From Pedococcus bigeumensis (GTDB lineage: Bacteria; Actinomycetota; Actinomycetes; Actinomycetales; Dermatophilaceae): DNA of 64,000 nt. The notes beneath the pieces were generated by a model. That model made no database searches and was not told the DNA's origin. It was given only the letters and a program-made list of their open reading frames with translations. The stretch spans positions 124,001 to 188,000 of the forward strand of contig NZ_RCZM01000003.1 of assembly GCF_006438965.1 (NCBI RefSeq), read 5' to 3'. Within the stretch, counting starts at the first letter, position 1. Each line of letters opens with the position of its first letter. The position numbers and the translations under genes were made by a program. This document shows, piece by piece, positions 1-8,903 of the stretch.

Positions 1-519
1 CAGGTCTGCCACGGCGGCGCCGGGGACCTTGCCCGTGAACGAGGTCAGCACGTCCGACCCGTCGCGGACCTGGTCACCCTTGGCGAGGGACTGGGTCTTG
101 CCGATCAGGCTGGTGATGCCGGTCTCCTTGTTGAACAGCTGCGCGGGATTGGGCGCGCCGTAGGTGGCTGGGTCGATCTTGTTGTAGCCGGGCGTGAAGA
201 ACTTCATGTAGGTGTCCTGCTCGACCGCGACCACGTCGACGGTGCCCGTCACACCCGCGATGGTCGCGTTGAGCGTGCCCTTGAAGGACGGCGGCGTGAA
301 CAGTCCGGTGCCCTTGGCGGCGGACACGCCGATCGCCTTGCTGGGCAGCCCGGTCGCGTCGAGGGTGAAGGTCACCGCGGGACTCTTCTCGAGGTTGGTG
401 CGCGCCGCTGCGAGCTGCTCGGCGGGACTGCCTTCCTTGACCGGCGCCTCCCCGCCCGACGAGCAGGCCACGAGGGTCAGTGCCGCGATCCCGGCGATGG
501 CGAATCCCTTGAGGCGCAT
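1..519 (-). CDS. LppX/LprAFG-family lipoprotein, C-terminus cut by window edge
   Basis: The reverse strand is open for 173 codons from an ATG at 519 to the window edge, so the C-terminus is missing. The N-terminus has a short basic start, a hydrophobic stretch and a lipobox ending Leu-Val-Ala-Cys at residues 16-19, so it should be a secreted lipoprotein anchored in the membrane. The body (AAARTNLEKSPAVTFTLDA, then a Tyr-Met-Lys-Phe-Phe region) resembles the LppX/LprAFG family, hydrophobic-pocket lipoproteins that carry lipids across the envelope. It is transcribed away from the NlpC/P60 gene. No clear ribosome-binding site is visible, so the start rests on the signal peptide. Family assignment is from pattern recognition only. 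Confidence 0.72.
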   Translation of the reverse strand, partial: MRLKGFAIAGIAALTLVACSSGGEAPVKEGSPAEQLAAARTNLEKSPAVTFTLDATGLPSKAIGVSAAKGTGLFTPPSFKGTLNATIAGVTGTVDVVAVEQDTYMKFFTPGYNKIDPATYGAPNPAQLFNKETGITSLIGKTQSLAKGDQVRDGSDVLTSFTGKVPGAAVADL

Positions 520-626
520 GGCACCCACGGTAGTCGGAGGGGACTGCTCCCCATGGTCGCAACGCGGCATCCCGCCCTAGCGTTCGAGCGAACCGGCACC
601 GGCCGGCATACCGAGGGGGACTTCTC

Positions 627-1463
627 ATGGAACTGCTCAGCACCCGCAGGCGCAGGCTGGTGACCGCCGCCGCCACCGCCGCGTTCATCGCCGTGCCACT
701 CGTCACGGGGCTGGCGGCGAACGCCGCCACCGCGACCGGCGCCGTCAACACGACCGGCAACCCCGGCCCGGCCCTCACTGTGCGCGCCCACCCCACGTCG
801 CAGTCCGACGCGGTCGGCAAGCGCGCCGACGGCGCCACGATCACCATCGTCTGCCAGACCTACGGACAGCAGGTGACGGGCACCTACGGAACGACGAAGA
901 TCTGGGACAAGGTCAAGAGCGGCGGCTATGTCAGCGACGCCTTCATCAGGACCGGCTCCGACGGCCTGGTCGCGCCGCTGTGTGCGGGCAGCACGCCGCC
1001 GACCGAACCCAGCCAGAGCGCCAAGGTCAAGGCGACCATCGCAGCGGCCAGGGCCATGACCGGCAAGTACCCCTACTCGTGGGGTGGCGGCAACTACACC
1101 GGTCCCACCAAGGGAATCTGCTGCAGTCCCAGCGGGATCGACGACCGCAACACCGTCGGCTTCGACTGCTCGGGCCTGATGGAGTACGCCTTCTTCAAGG
1201 GCGCCGGCCTCAAGGTCTCCAGCACCTCACGCAGCCAGTACGCCGACGGACCGCGCGTCCCGATCGGCCAGCTCAAGGCCGGCGACATGGTGTTCTGGTC
1301 CAGCGCCAGCAAGACCGAGTCCGGCATCCACCACGTCGCGCTCTACATCGGCGACGGGCAGATCGTCGAGGCCGACCGGGTGAGCGGCCCGGACGTCCGC
1401 GTCCGCTCGTTCTCCACCGGCGAGTCCGGCGTCATGCCCTTCGCGGTCCGGCCGAACCGCTGA
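627..1463 (+). CDS. Secreted NlpC/P60 cell-wall hydrolase with SH3-like region
   Basis: This 278-residue protein has an Arg-rich start and a signal peptide to about residue 36 (ending near AANAATA). An SH3-like part follows (about 45-120, with RAHPTSQSDAVGKRADGATI), and the C-terminus is an NlpC/P60 cysteine peptidase domain. The catalytic Cys is in GFDCSGLMEYAF (Cys181), and the His is in SGIHHVALYIGDG (His235 or 236). Such enzymes cut peptidoglycan stem peptides, usually gamma-D-Glu-diaminopimelate bonds, in the cell wall. A GAGGGGGA ribosome-binding site lies about 8 bases before the ATG. The divergent gene to the left is a lipoprotein. The exact bond cut cannot be told from sequence. Confidence 0.88.
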   Translation: MELLSTRRRRLVTAAATAAFIAVPLVTGLAANAATATGAVNTTGNPGPALTVRAHPTSQSDAVGKRADGATITIVCQTYGQQVTGTYGTTKIWDKVKSGGYVSDAFIRTGSDGLVAPLCAGSTPPTEPSQSAKVKATIAAARAMTGKYPYSWGGGNYTGPTKGICCSPSGIDDRNTVGFDCSGLMEYAFFKGAGLKVSSTSRSQYADGPRVPIGQLKAGDMVFWSSASKTESGIHHVALYIGDGQIVEADRVSGPDVRVRSFSTGESGVMPFAVRPNR

Positions 1464-1485
1464 CCGTCCCGCACGCAGCGCACAC

Positions 1486-1522
1486 CGAGGTATGCCGGGT
1501 GGTCACCACCTGGCATACCTCG
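1486..1522. repeat. Intergenic inverted pair of the GTATGCCG motif (hairpin)
   Basis: Two 18-base arms, one at 1486-1503 (CGAGGTATGCCGGGTGGT) and its complement at 1505-1522, face each other with one G-U type mismatch and a single-base loop. The element lies between the end of the NlpC/P60 gene (1463) and the start of the glycerophosphodiesterase gene (1555), so it could end transcription of the former. No T-run follows. It belongs to the dispersed family described in the findings. Confidence 0.85.
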
Positions 1523-1554
1523 CGCTGAGCGGGCCGGCAGCTAGCCTCGCCCCC

Positions 1555-2457
1555 ATGCGCCGCGCCCGGACCCGCCTGTGTGCGGCTGCCGCGCTGGCGC
1601 TGCTCACGGCCTGCGGGGCCGGCTCACCGGACGCCGCGACGAGCCAGTCGTCGCCGTCCGCGACGTCGTCCGCAGTGTCGTCCTCGCCGTCGTCCTCGCC
1701 GTCGTCCTCGCCGTCGTCCACGCCGTCGTCCACGCCATCCTCCTCGGCGTCGGGGCCCGGCGCTGGACCGCTCTCGGGGTATCCCGTCATCGCCCACCGC
1801 GGGGGCCCGGCGCGTCACGCGGAGGAGTCGGTGGCCGCCTACCGCGCCGTCGCTGCCCAGGGCTTCGCGCTCGAGCTGGACGTGCAGCCGTTGGCCGACG
1901 GCACCCTGGTGGTCATGCACGACGACACGGTCGATCGCACGACCGACGGCACCGGGGCGGTCCGGGACCTCACGCTGGCTCAGTGGCAGCGGCTGCGGCT
2001 CGCCGACGGCAGCACCCCGCCCACCTGGGACCAGGTCGTCGAGGAGTTCGGGGACAACCTGCTCGTGCCCGAGGTCAAGTCACCGGACGCGCTGCGGCCG
2101 CTCATCGCCTCTGTGCAGTCGCACCGCCTGGAGGACCGCCTCGTGGCGCAGTCCTTCCTTCCCGAGGACGCGAGAGCACTGGCAGCCAGCGGCATCCCCG
2201 CGATGCTGCTGACGTCCGCTGCCGCACCAGCCCGCGACCTGGCGTCGCTGCGTGACGCGGGGGTCGACTACATCGGCGCCAGCGCAGCGACCCCGGACCT
2301 CACCCGATATGCCGACCAGACCCGCGAGGCAGGCCTCGGCTTCGCCGTGTGGGTCGTCAACGACGCCGGCGCAGCCGCCGGTCTGGTCCGCTCAGGTGCG
2401 GTCTCGGTGTTCACCGACGACCCCTGGGCGATGCGCACGGCGCTCAGGTCAGGGTGA
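1555..2457 (+). CDS. Glycerophosphodiester phosphodiesterase lipoprotein
   Basis: The protein has 300 residues from ATG 1555, chosen over an upstream in-frame start because it begins a proper lipoprotein signal (Arg-rich, hydrophobic, Leu-Leu-Thr-Ala-Cys). A Ser/Pro low-complexity linker of about 40 residues follows, encoded by 12-base tandem repeats near 1680-1745 and probably spanning the wall. The GDPD TIM barrel starts with VIAHRGGPARHAEESVAAY (catalytic His-Arg) and has LELDVQPLADGTLVVMHDD, where Glu and Asp bind metal and the second His acts in catalysis. The enzyme hydrolyses glycerophosphodiesters to glycerol-3-phosphate and an alcohol outside the membrane. Its stop overlaps that of clpB by 14 bases, tail to tail. 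Confidence 0.9.
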   Translation: MRRARTRLCAAAALALLTACGAGSPDAATSQSSPSATSSAVSSSPSSSPSSSPSSTPSSTPSSSASGPGAGPLSGYPVIAHRGGPARHAEESVAAYRAVAAQGFALELDVQPLADGTLVVMHDDTVDRTTDGTGAVRDLTLAQWQRLRLADGSTPPTWDQVVEEFGDNLLVPEVKSPDALRPLIASVQSHRLEDRLVAQSFLPEDARALAASGIPAMLLTSAAAPARDLASLRDAGVDYIGASAATPDLTRYADQTREAGLGFAVWVVNDAGAAAGLVRSGAVSVFTDDPWAMRTALRSG

Positions 2458-5017
2458 GGGTGTCCGCTGCCCCGTCGAGGTCGACGGTGACGGTGTCGCC
2501 GTCGCGAACCCGGCCACCGAGCACGGCCTTGGCGAGGCGGTCGCCGATCTCCTTCTGCACCAGCCGGCGCAACGGCCGGGCGCCGTAGGCCGGGTCGTAG
2601 CCGGTGATCGCCAGCCACTCGCGGGCGGCCTCGGTCACCTCGAGGGTGATCCGCCGGTCGACCAGGCGGGTGGCCAGCTCGCGGACCTGCAGCTCGACGA
2701 TGTGGCTCAGCTCAGCCGAGGTGAGGGCGTCGAAGATGACGACCTCGTCCAGCCGGTTCAGGAACTCGGGCTTGAAGCTGGCCCGCACCACCCCCATCAC
2801 CGCCTCGCGCTTGTCCGCTTCGGGCAGGCTGGGGTCGACCAGGAACTGGCTGCCGAGGTTGCTGGTCATCACCAGGATGACGTTGCGGAAGTCGACGGTC
2901 CGCCCCTGGCCGTCGGTGAGCCGACCGTCGTCGAGCACCTGCAGCAGGATGTCGAACGTCTCGGGGTGCGCCTTCTCCACCTCGTCGAGCAGGACGACCG
3001 AGTAGGGGCGACGCCGGACCGCTTCGGTGAGCTGGCCGCCCTCCTCGTAGCCGACGTACCCGGGTGGCGCACCGATGAGACGGGCGACCGCGTGCCGCTC
3101 GGAGTACTCGCTCATGTCGATGCGGACCATCGCCCGCTCGTCGTCGAAGAGGAAGTCCGCCAGCGACTTGGCGAGCTCGGTCTTGCCGACACCCGTCGGT
3201 CCCAGGAACAGGAACGACCCGGTCGGCCGGTTCGGGTCGGCGAGACCCGCGCGCGAACGACGGACCGCGTCGGACACGGCCTCGACGGCGGCGGACTGCC
3301 CGATCAGCCGGGACCCGATGATCGACTCCATCGACAGCAGCTTCTCGGTCTCACCCTGCAGCAGCCGGCCCGCGGGGATGCCGGTCCAGGCCGAGATCAC
3401 CTCGGCGATGTCGTCGGCACCCACCCGCTCCTTGACCATGAGGTCGGCGCTGGCCCGGCCGGATGCGACCTCGTCCTCGTTGGCGACGGCCAGCGCCTTC
3501 TCGAGCTCGGGGATCTCGCCGAACTCGATCCGGCTGGCGGTCTCGAAGTCGTAGTCACGCCGGGCCTTCTCGAGCCGGGTGCGAGCCTCGTCGATCTGGG
3601 TCTTGAGGTCGCCCACCCGGTTGAGGCCGGACTTCTCCGACTCCCAGCGGGCGTTGAGCCCGGCCAGCTCCTCGGACTTGTTGGCCAGGTCCTCGCGGAG
3701 CCTGGCGAGCCGCTCCACCGAGGCGTCGTCGGTCTCCCGCTCGAGATGCAGCTCCTCCATCTTGAGCCGGTCCACCGATCGCCGGAGCTCGTCGATCTCG
3801 ACCGGGCTGGAGTCGATCTCCATCCGCAGTCGCGACGCTGCCTCGTCGACGAGGTCGATCGCCTTGTCCGGCAGCTGGCGGCCGCTGATGTAGCGGTCCG
3901 ACAGGCTTGCGGCGGCAACCAGCGCGGCGTCCTCGATCTCCACCTTGTGGTGCGCCTCGTAGCGCTCCTTGAGCCCACGCAGGATGGCAATGGTGTCCTC
4001 GACCGACGGCTCGCCGACGAAGACCTGCTGGAAGCGGCGCTCGAGCGCCGCGTCCTTCTCGATGTGCTGGCGGTACTCGTCGAGCGTCGTGGCACCCACG
4101 AGTCGCAGCTCGCCGCGCGCCAGCAGCGGCTTGAGCATGTTGCCGGCGTCCATCGCGCCCTCGCCGGACGCACCGGCTCCGACGACCGTGTGCAGCTCGT
4201 CGATGAACGTGACGACCTGGCCGTTGCTCTCCTTGATCTCCTCGAGCACGGCCTTGAGCCGCTCCTCGAACTCGCCGCGGTACTTCGCCCCGGCGACCAT
4301 CGCCCCCAGGTCGAGGCTGATCAACCGCTTGTCCCGCAACGACTCCGGGACGTCACCGTCGACGATGCGCTGAGCCAGTCCCTCGACGACAGCGGTCTTG
4401 CCGACGCCGGGCTCGCCGATGAGGACGGGGTTGTTCTTGGTGCGGCGGGACAGCACCTGCACCACACGACGGATCTCCGAGTCGCGTCCGATCACCGGGT
4501 CGAGCTTGCCGTCGCGGGCCTCCTGGGTGAGGTCGGTGCCGTACTTCGCCAGCGCCTCACCGGCCTCCGCGGGGGTCTCGCTCGTCACCTTGCGGCCGCC
4601 GCGCAGCGCGTCGATCTTCGCCTCCATGTCCTTGGCACCGCGCTTCTCGACCGCAGCCAGGTGACCGGTCTCGGCGAGTGCGAGCAGGAGCAGGTCGAGG
4701 GCGAGGAAGGTGTCGCCCTTGGCGCGCATCATGGTGTCGGCCTGCTGGAGCACAGCCGCTGCCTGTCGGCCGATGCCGGGCGCCTGGGCTGCGCCGGAGG
4801 CGGTGGGCAGCGCACGCAGGCGGGCGTCGGCCTGGGCCAGCACCTGCGACGCGCCAGTGCCGGCCGCCTGCAGGAGGGTGTCGGCCAGCGGGGTGTCGAG
4901 CCGGACGAGGGCGCTCGTGAGGTGGTCGGGGGTGATCTCGGGGTGGCCGGCGCCCTGCGCCTCGCGTTGTGCGAGGGCCAGCGCTTCGGCCACCTTCGCT
5001 GTCGGCTTCAGCTCCAT
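2444..5017 (-). CDS. clpB: ATP-dependent disaggregase ClpB
   Basis: ClpB (857 residues) extracts proteins from aggregates together with DnaK. The start is ATG 5017, with AGGAG upstream; the longer reading frame to 5170 runs through the promoter. Domains: Clp N-domain (about 1-145), AAA1 with Walker A GEPGVGKT at 201-208, a coiled-coil M-domain (about 400-520, rich in Glu, Leu and Arg), and AAA2 with GPTGVGKT plus the ClpB signature [13 protein letters not shown]. Length fits the family. A HAIR operator lies 56 bases upstream (5073-5093), so HspR, encoded at 7402-7857, should repress it. It is monocistronic and convergent with the glycerophosphodiesterase gene. The C-terminus ([13 protein letters not shown]) is normal. 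Confidence 0.97.
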   Translation of the reverse strand: MELKPTAKVAEALALAQREAQGAGHPEITPDHLTSALVRLDTPLADTLLQAAGTGASQVLAQADARLRALPTASGAAQAPGIGRQAAAVLQQADTMMRAKGDTFLALDLLLLALAETGHLAAVEKRGAKDMEAKIDALRGGRKVTSETPAEAGEALAKYGTDLTQEARDGKLDPVIGRDSEIRRVVQVLSRRTKNNPVLIGEPGVGKTAVVEGLAQRIVDGDVPESLRDKRLISLDLGAMVAGAKYRGEFEERLKAVLEEIKESNGQVVTFIDELHTVVGAGASGEGAMDAGNMLKPLLARGELRLVGATTLDEYRQHIEKDAALERRFQQVFVGEPSVEDTIAILRGLKERYEAHHKVEIEDAALVAAASLSDRYISGRQLPDKAIDLVDEAASRLRMEIDSSPVEIDELRRSVDRLKMEELHLERETDDASVERLARLREDLANKSEELAGLNARWESEKSGLNRVGDLKTQIDEARTRLEKARRDYDFETASRIEFGEIPELEKALAVANEDEVASGRASADLMVKERVGADDIAEVISAWTGIPAGRLLQGETEKLLSMESIIGSRLIGQSAAVEAVSDAVRRSRAGLADPNRPTGSFLFLGPTGVGKTELAKSLADFLFDDERAMVRIDMSEYSERHAVARLIGAPPGYVGYEEGGQLTEAVRRRPYSVVLLDEVEKAHPETFDILLQVLDDGRLTDGQGRTVDFRNVILVMTSNLGSQFLVDPSLPEADKREAVMGVVRASFKPEFLNRLDEVVIFDALTSAELSHIVELQVRELATRLVDRRITLEVTEAAREWLAITGYDPAYGARPLRRLVQKEIGDRLAKAVLGGRVRDGDTVTVDLDGAADTLTLT

Positions 5018-5072
5018 GCGTGGATGTTCTCCTGTTGTCGGTGTTGGGTCCACTGGGGACAACCCTGCCAAA

Positions 5073-5093
5073 GTTGAGCCTATTCCACTCAAC
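5073..5093. promoter_or_regulatory. HAIR operator for HspR upstream of clpB
   Basis: The sequence GTTGAGC, seven bases, ACTCAAC matches the HspR inverted repeat consensus CTTGAGT-N7-ACTCAAG with changes only at outer bases. The symmetry extends to AAGTTGAG...CTCAACTT (5071-5095). The site is 56 bases before the clpB start, where it could block RNA polymerase. HspR is encoded in the same window. Confidence 0.85.
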
Positions 5094-5112
5094 TTTGTTT
5101 CGCCGCACCCTG

Positions 5113-5149
5113 GGTATGCCGGGTGCGCGAGCCGGCCACGCGGCATACC
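5113..5149. repeat. Intergenic inverted pair of the GTATGCCG motif
   Basis: GGTATGCCGGGTG at 5113-5125 faces CACGCGGCATACC at 5137-5149, pairing 12 of 13 positions with an 11-base loop. It lies between the divergent starts of clpB (5017) and the nitroreductase-family gene (5158), not at a gene end. A pure terminator role is therefore unlikely here. Confidence 0.8.
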
Positions 5150-5157
5150 GTCAGGGC

Positions 5158-5577
5158 ATGCCCGTCCCACGCGCCGTCGGCACGCTCAACCGGGTCGGGT
5201 TCAACCACCTGACCCGGCCGATCCTGCGGCACCTGCCCGGCTTCGCGGTCGTCCACCACCGCGGTCGGTCGTCCGGTCGGGAGTTCCAGACTCCGGTGAT
5301 GCTGTTCCGGACCGACCGCGGGTTCGTCATCGCACTGGCCTACGGGCCGCACACCGACTGGGTCAAGAACGTCCTGGCCGCCGGGTCGTGCACCGTCGAG
5401 ACCCATGGGGTGCCGGTGCCGTGCACCGCGCCGAGGCTCTATCGCGACCAGAGCCGACAGCACATCCGCCCGATCGAGAGCACCGTCCTCGGCTGGCTCG
5501 ACGTGGAGGAGTTCCTGGGGCTCGACCGGGCGACCGATGGTGACTCCGCCGGCGGCCAGGCAAGGGTGTCCACGTGA
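5158..5577 (+). CDS. F420-dependent nitroreductase-family (DUF385) protein
   Basis: The protein is 139 residues, counted from ATG 5158 because the family typically starts with such a short Pro/Arg segment (MPVPRAVGTLNRVG). It has the split beta-barrel pattern of deazaflavin (F420)-dependent nitroreductases: VVHHRGRSSGREFQTPVMLF, then WVKNVLAAGSCTVETHG. Members of this family reduce quinones, nitro compounds or other substrates with F420H2; the substrate here is unknown. The ribosome-binding site is weak (CAGGG). Its stop overlaps the GTG start of the GH3 gene as GTGA, so the two are probably translated together. Confidence 0.8.
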   Translation: MPVPRAVGTLNRVGFNHLTRPILRHLPGFAVVHHRGRSSGREFQTPVMLFRTDRGFVIALAYGPHTDWVKNVLAAGSCTVETHGVPVPCTAPRLYRDQSRQHIRPIESTVLGWLDVEEFLGLDRATDGDSAGGQARVST

Positions 5578-7073
5578 ACGGCAGCCGGCCGACCCCGTCT
5601 GCCCCGGGACAGGACGTCGCCGGGCTGCGTCGCCTCGCCCTGGCCGTGGTGCAGCCCGGCTTCACCGGGCTGACCGCTCCCGACTGGTTGCTGCGCCGGC
5701 TCGACGAGGGGCTGGGCGGCGTGGCGCTGTTCGCCCGCAACATCGCCTCGCCCGACCAGCTGGCCGCGCTGACCTCGGCGATCCACGAGGCGAACCCCGC
5801 CGCCCTCGTGGCCGTGGACGAGGAGGGTGGCGACGTCACCCGGCTGGAGTACCGCACCGGTTCCTCGTGGCCGGGCAACCTCGCCCTCGGCACGGTCGAC
5901 GACGTGGACCTGACACGGTCGGTGGCGGGCGAGATCGGGACCGCGCTCGCGGACGTCGGGATCGACCTCGACTACGCCCCGGACGCGGACGTCAACGTCG
6001 AGGCGAGCAACCCGGTGATCGGCGTTCGCAGCTTCGGGTCCGATGCCGCGCTCGTGGCGCGGCACACGGCCGCCTGGGTGCAGGGACTTCAGTCCGCTGG
6101 GGTGCTCGCGTGCGCCAAGCACTTCCCCGGGCACGGCGGGACACGGGTCGACAGCCACCTGGGACTGCCCGAGGTCGACCTCGGCGACGACCCCACCACC
6201 AGCCCGGCGCTCGACCCGTTTCGCGCGGCCGTCGCCGCCGGGACGGCTGCGGTGATGAGTGGTCACCTGCGGGTCACCGGTCTCGACCCACGCCCGGCGA
6301 CGCTGGTGCCCGCCGTGATGACCGGCCTCCTGCGCGACCACTTGGGCTTCACGGGGCTGGCCGTGTCGGACGGCCTCGAGATGGGTGCCGTCGCAGACAC
6401 TGCCGGGCTGGCCAGCGGTGCCGTCCAGGCCGTTGCCGCGGGAGTGGACGCGCTCTGCATCGGCGGCGGACTCGCAGGGGCGGACACGCTGGACCTGGTC
6501 GTGGCCGCGCTCATCGACGGGGTCCACGACGGACGGCTCGGGGAGGAACGCCTGGCCGAGGCTGCGGCACGGGTCACGACGGCATCGGTGCTGCGGAACT
6601 CGTTGCGGGAGAATGCAACCCGTGCATCCGCTGGCGCCCCCGCAGGGCTTGCTGCCGCCGCGCGCGGGTTGGCCGTGCGTGGAACTCCTGGCGTCCGACC
6701 AGAGCGCCCGGTCGTTGCTGAGCTCGTGGCGGCGGGGAACATCGCCGTCGGGGACGAAACCGCCTCCGGGCTGGCCGCTGCGGTCCGTCGCCGTTGGCCG
6801 GACACGCCACTGTGTCACCTCACCGAAGGGGCCGACCTGGACGCCGCACTCGCCGCGGCGGTCGACCGACCTATGTGGGTCGTCGTCCGCGACCCGCACC
6901 GTCACCGGTGGATGGCCGAGCTGGTGGCGGCCATCGTCCGACGCCGACCCGACGTCGTCGTGATCGACACCGGCTGGCCGGGGTGGTCACCGCCCGAGCC
7001 GGCCGTCCACGTCATCACCCACGGGGCCTCCCGGGCCAGCGGTGAGGCTGTCGTCAGGCTGCTGGCCCCCTGA
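5574..7073 (+). CDS. Glycoside hydrolase family 3 (beta-N-acetylhexosaminidase-like)
   Basis: The 499-residue protein starts at GTG 5574, inside the stop of the preceding gene. The N-terminal TIM barrel has VALFARNIASPDQL, the NagZ-type loop CAKHFPGHGGTRVDSHLGLP carrying the catalytic His, and LAVSDGLEMGAV with the likely nucleophile Asp. A C-terminal domain of about 150 residues follows the barrel. NagZ-like GH3 enzymes remove N-acetylglucosamine from muropeptides or glycoproteins. No signal peptide is visible, so it is probably cytoplasmic and acts in wall recycling or sugar catabolism. Substrate choice is inferred from the KHFPGHG loop. Confidence 0.87.
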   Translation: MNGSRPTPSAPGQDVAGLRRLALAVVQPGFTGLTAPDWLLRRLDEGLGGVALFARNIASPDQLAALTSAIHEANPAALVAVDEEGGDVTRLEYRTGSSWPGNLALGTVDDVDLTRSVAGEIGTALADVGIDLDYAPDADVNVEASNPVIGVRSFGSDAALVARHTAAWVQGLQSAGVLACAKHFPGHGGTRVDSHLGLPEVDLGDDPTTSPALDPFRAAVAAGTAAVMSGHLRVTGLDPRPATLVPAVMTGLLRDHLGFTGLAVSDGLEMGAVADTAGLASGAVQAVAAGVDALCIGGGLAGADTLDLVVAALIDGVHDGRLGEERLAEAAARVTTASVLRNSLRENATRASAGAPAGLAAAARGLAVRGTPGVRPERPVVAELVAAGNIAVGDETASGLAAAVRRRWPDTPLCHLTEGADLDAALAAAVDRPMWVVVRDPHRHRWMAELVAAIVRRRPDVVVIDTGWPGWSPPEPAVHVITHGASRASGEAVVRLLAP

Positions 7074-7082
7074 CCTCGCGAC

Positions 7083-7355
7083 TCAGGAGCCTGCAGCAGG
7101 CTCCGGGTCGTACCATCCGCCATGCTCCTCGGCCAGCGCACTGAACCGGTCTCGGAGCCCCGACTCCACGGGGCCCGACTCGTCGGCAACCATTTCCTCG
7201 ACGATGTGGACGGCCCACTCGTGGTCATCCGAGTCATCTTCTCCCGCAAGGGCTTCGCGCACGACACGCACCTCGGAGAAGCCCTCATGGGCCAGCTCGG
7301 CAGCCACGTCCTCGGCGGTCTCACGGTCGGGGAAGACCAACAGGTGTTCGCTCAC
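7083..7355 (-). CDS. Small RraB-like (ribonuclease E inhibitor domain) protein
   Basis: About 90 residues from GTG 7355 (SEHLLVFPDRETAEDVAAEL, then EWAVHIVEEM and a C-terminal LRDRFSALAEEHGGWYDPEP). The Trp-Tyr-Asp ending and the early phenylalanine-Pro-Asp strand resemble the RraB domain, which in Escherichia coli binds RNase E; the function here is inferred. No Shine-Dalgarno is present. A CATACT box lies 7 bases before the GTG, so the gene may be transcribed leaderless. It follows the GH3 gene tail to tail and sits just downstream of the hspR terminator-like hairpin. Confidence 0.6.
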   Translation of the reverse strand: MSEHLLVFPDRETAEDVAAELAHEGFSEVRVVREALAGEDDSDDHEWAVHIVEEMVADESGPVESGLRDRFSALAEEHGGWYDPEPAAGS

Positions 7356-7365
7356 AGACAGGAGT

Positions 7366-7392
7366 ATGCCGCGTGGCCGGGCCACGCGGCAT
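7366..7392. terminator. Hairpin after hspR, built from the GTATGCCG motif
   Basis: Perfect 12-base arms ATGCCGCGTGGC and GCCACGCGGCAT with a 3-base loop lie 9 bases past the hspR stop and just before the next gene on the same strand. This is a good candidate for terminating the dnaK operon, although no T-run follows. The left arm is a member of the dispersed motif; the right arm has lost one base of it (GGCATG). Confidence 0.7.
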
Positions 7393-7401
7393 GTCCAGGT
7401 G

Positions 7402-7857
7402 TCAGTGCGACGAGGGGCGCCAGACGACCAGCGCCTGCGACCCGCCGAGACGCGGACGCTGGCCCGCGCGGACGGCAATGACGTCGCCGGTCGGACCGAC
7501 GGCGAAAACCCTCGAGGACGAACGGGTTCCGGTCGCCAGCCGGGCGCGCTCCACCTCGTCCGAGAGCTCGAGCACCCGCGCCCGCAGGGCAGTCACCTGG
7601 TTCTCGAGCTCCAGGATGCGCTGGATGCCGGCGAGGCTGACGCCCTCCTCCTGGGAGAGGCGCTGCACCTCACGCAGCATCGCGACGTCACGGCCGGAGT
7701 AGCGGCGCCCGCCCCCGCGCGTCCGCGACGGGCTGACCAGCCCGAGCCGGTCGTACTGACGCAGCGTCTGGGCGTGCATGCCGGCCAGGGTAGCCGCCAC
7801 CGAGATGACGAAGATCGGCACATCGTCGTCGGGCGAGAACCCACGCACCTCAGTCAT
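7402..7857 (-). CDS. hspR: Heat-shock repressor HspR (MerR family)
   Basis: HspR (151 residues) represses the dnaK operon and clpB by binding HAIR inverted repeats, with DnaK as co-repressor in other actinomycetes. The N-terminal MerR-type winged helix is clear: VPIFVISVAATLAGMHAQTL, then RQYDRLGLVSPSRTRGGGRR and YSGRDVAMLREVQRLSQEEG, with a short coiled coil around residues 75-100. The Ala/Ser-rich C-terminus is variable in the family. It is the last gene of dnaK-grpE-dnaJ-hspR, 6 bases after dnaJ. HAIR sites occur at 5073, 11487 and 11548. Confidence 0.95.
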   Translation of the reverse strand: MTEVRGFSPDDDVPIFVISVAATLAGMHAQTLRQYDRLGLVSPSRTRGGGRRYSGRDVAMLREVQRLSQEEGVSLAGIQRILELENQVTALRARVLELSDEVERARLATGTRSSSRVFAVGPTGDVIAVRAGQRPRLGGSQALVVWRPSSH

Positions 7858-7863
7858 CGCACG

Positions 7864-8871
7864 TCACCTCGTCGCGTTCTCGAACAGCTCCGCCCGGGGG
7901 TCGAAGCCCTCGTCCAGCGACTGCAGGGTCTCGACAGCGGCCTTCGCCTCGTCGGAGAGTCGTTGCGGCACCACGACGCTGACCCTGGCCATCAGGTCAC
8001 CGGGCTTGTCCTTGACCGGCACCCCGCGCCCCTTGAGGCGCAGTACGCGACCGCTCGGGGTTCCCGGTGCCACGCGCACCTTGACGGAGGACCCGTCGAG
8101 GGTCGGCACCGCGACGGTGGCCCCCAGGGTGGCCTCGGCGAAGGTCACCGGCAGGTCGATGGTGAGGTTGTTCCCATCGCGACCGAACACCGGGTGCTTC
8201 TCCACCGTGACGGTGAGGATGAGGTCACCGGGCGTGGCGCCGGCGTCGCCGCGCTGGCCCTTGCCGCGGAGCCGGATCTTCTGGCCGTCCTTGACGCCGG
8301 CGGGGATCCGCGTGGTGATCTGGTCACCCCCGTTGGTGCTGAGCGTGACGGTCGCACCCTCGACCGCGTCGCGGAACGACAGGGTCGTGCGAGCGGTCAG
8401 GTCGGCGCCCTTGCGCGGTCCCTGCGGCGCACGGAAGCCAGCGCCCCCGTATGCCGGGCCGCCCCCGCCGCCGAACATTCCGCCGAGCAGGTCCTCGAGG
8501 TCGGGCTGCCCACCGCCGCCGGTCGAGTACCGCACCCGGGCACCGCCGCCGCCGCCGCCGAACATCGAGGAGAAGACGTCGTCGAAGCCGCCGTTGCCGC
8601 CGCCGGGACCGCCCGCCGTGAAGCGGGCGCCGCCGTGCGCCATCTGCCGGACGGCGTCGTACTCGCGACGCTTCTCGGCATCGGACAGGACCGAGTTGGC
8701 CTCACCGATGTCCTTGAAGCGCTGCTCGGCTGCTGCGTCCCCTGCGTTCTGGTCGGGGTGGTGCTTGCGCGCGAGCTTGCGGTAGGCCTTCTTGATCGCC
8801 GCGCCGTCAGCATCCTTGGGGACGCCGAGGATCGCGTAGAAGTCCTTCTCGAACCAGTCCTGGCTAGCCAT
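7864..8871 (-). CDS. dnaJ: Co-chaperone DnaJ, type II (no zinc finger)
   Basis: This 335-residue J-protein stimulates DnaK ATPase. The J-domain (about 9-75) has the essential His-Pro-Asp in ARKHHPDQNAG. A long Gly/Phe region follows (about 80-150), then the two substrate-binding beta domains and the C-terminus (PAGVKDGQKIRLRGKGQRGD, DLPVTFAEATLGATVAVPTL). There is no cysteine at all, so the CxxCxGxG zinc domain of classical DnaJ is absent and the protein is of the CbpA/DnaJ2 type, although it sits in the dnaK operon. The gene lies between grpE and hspR. Confidence 0.94.
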   Translation of the reverse strand: MASQDWFEKDFYAILGVPKDADGAAIKKAYRKLARKHHPDQNAGDAAAEQRFKDIGEANSVLSDAEKRREYDAVRQMAHGGARFTAGGPGGGNGGFDDVFSSMFGGGGGGARVRYSTGGGGQPDLEDLLGGMFGGGGGPAYGGAGFRAPQGPRKGADLTARTTLSFRDAVEGATVTLSTNGGDQITTRIPAGVKDGQKIRLRGKGQRGDAGATPGDLILTVTVEKHPVFGRDGNNLTIDLPVTFAEATLGATVAVPTLDGSSVKVRVAPGTPSGRVLRLKGRGVPVKDKPGDLMARVSVVVPQRLSDEAKAAVETLQSLDEGFDPRAELFENATR

Positions 8872-8903
8872 GTCGACGCCCTCCTCTCAGCTCGGTCGTG
8901 GTG

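Noticed and set aside
2252-5077. Very long open frame on the plus strand opposite clpB (941 codons), and similar ones opposite dnaK (9950-11491) and opposite the EF-G-like gene (19086-22127).
   Set aside because: High GC makes antisense frames long; none has recognisable domains, and the opposite strand encodes full, conserved proteins.
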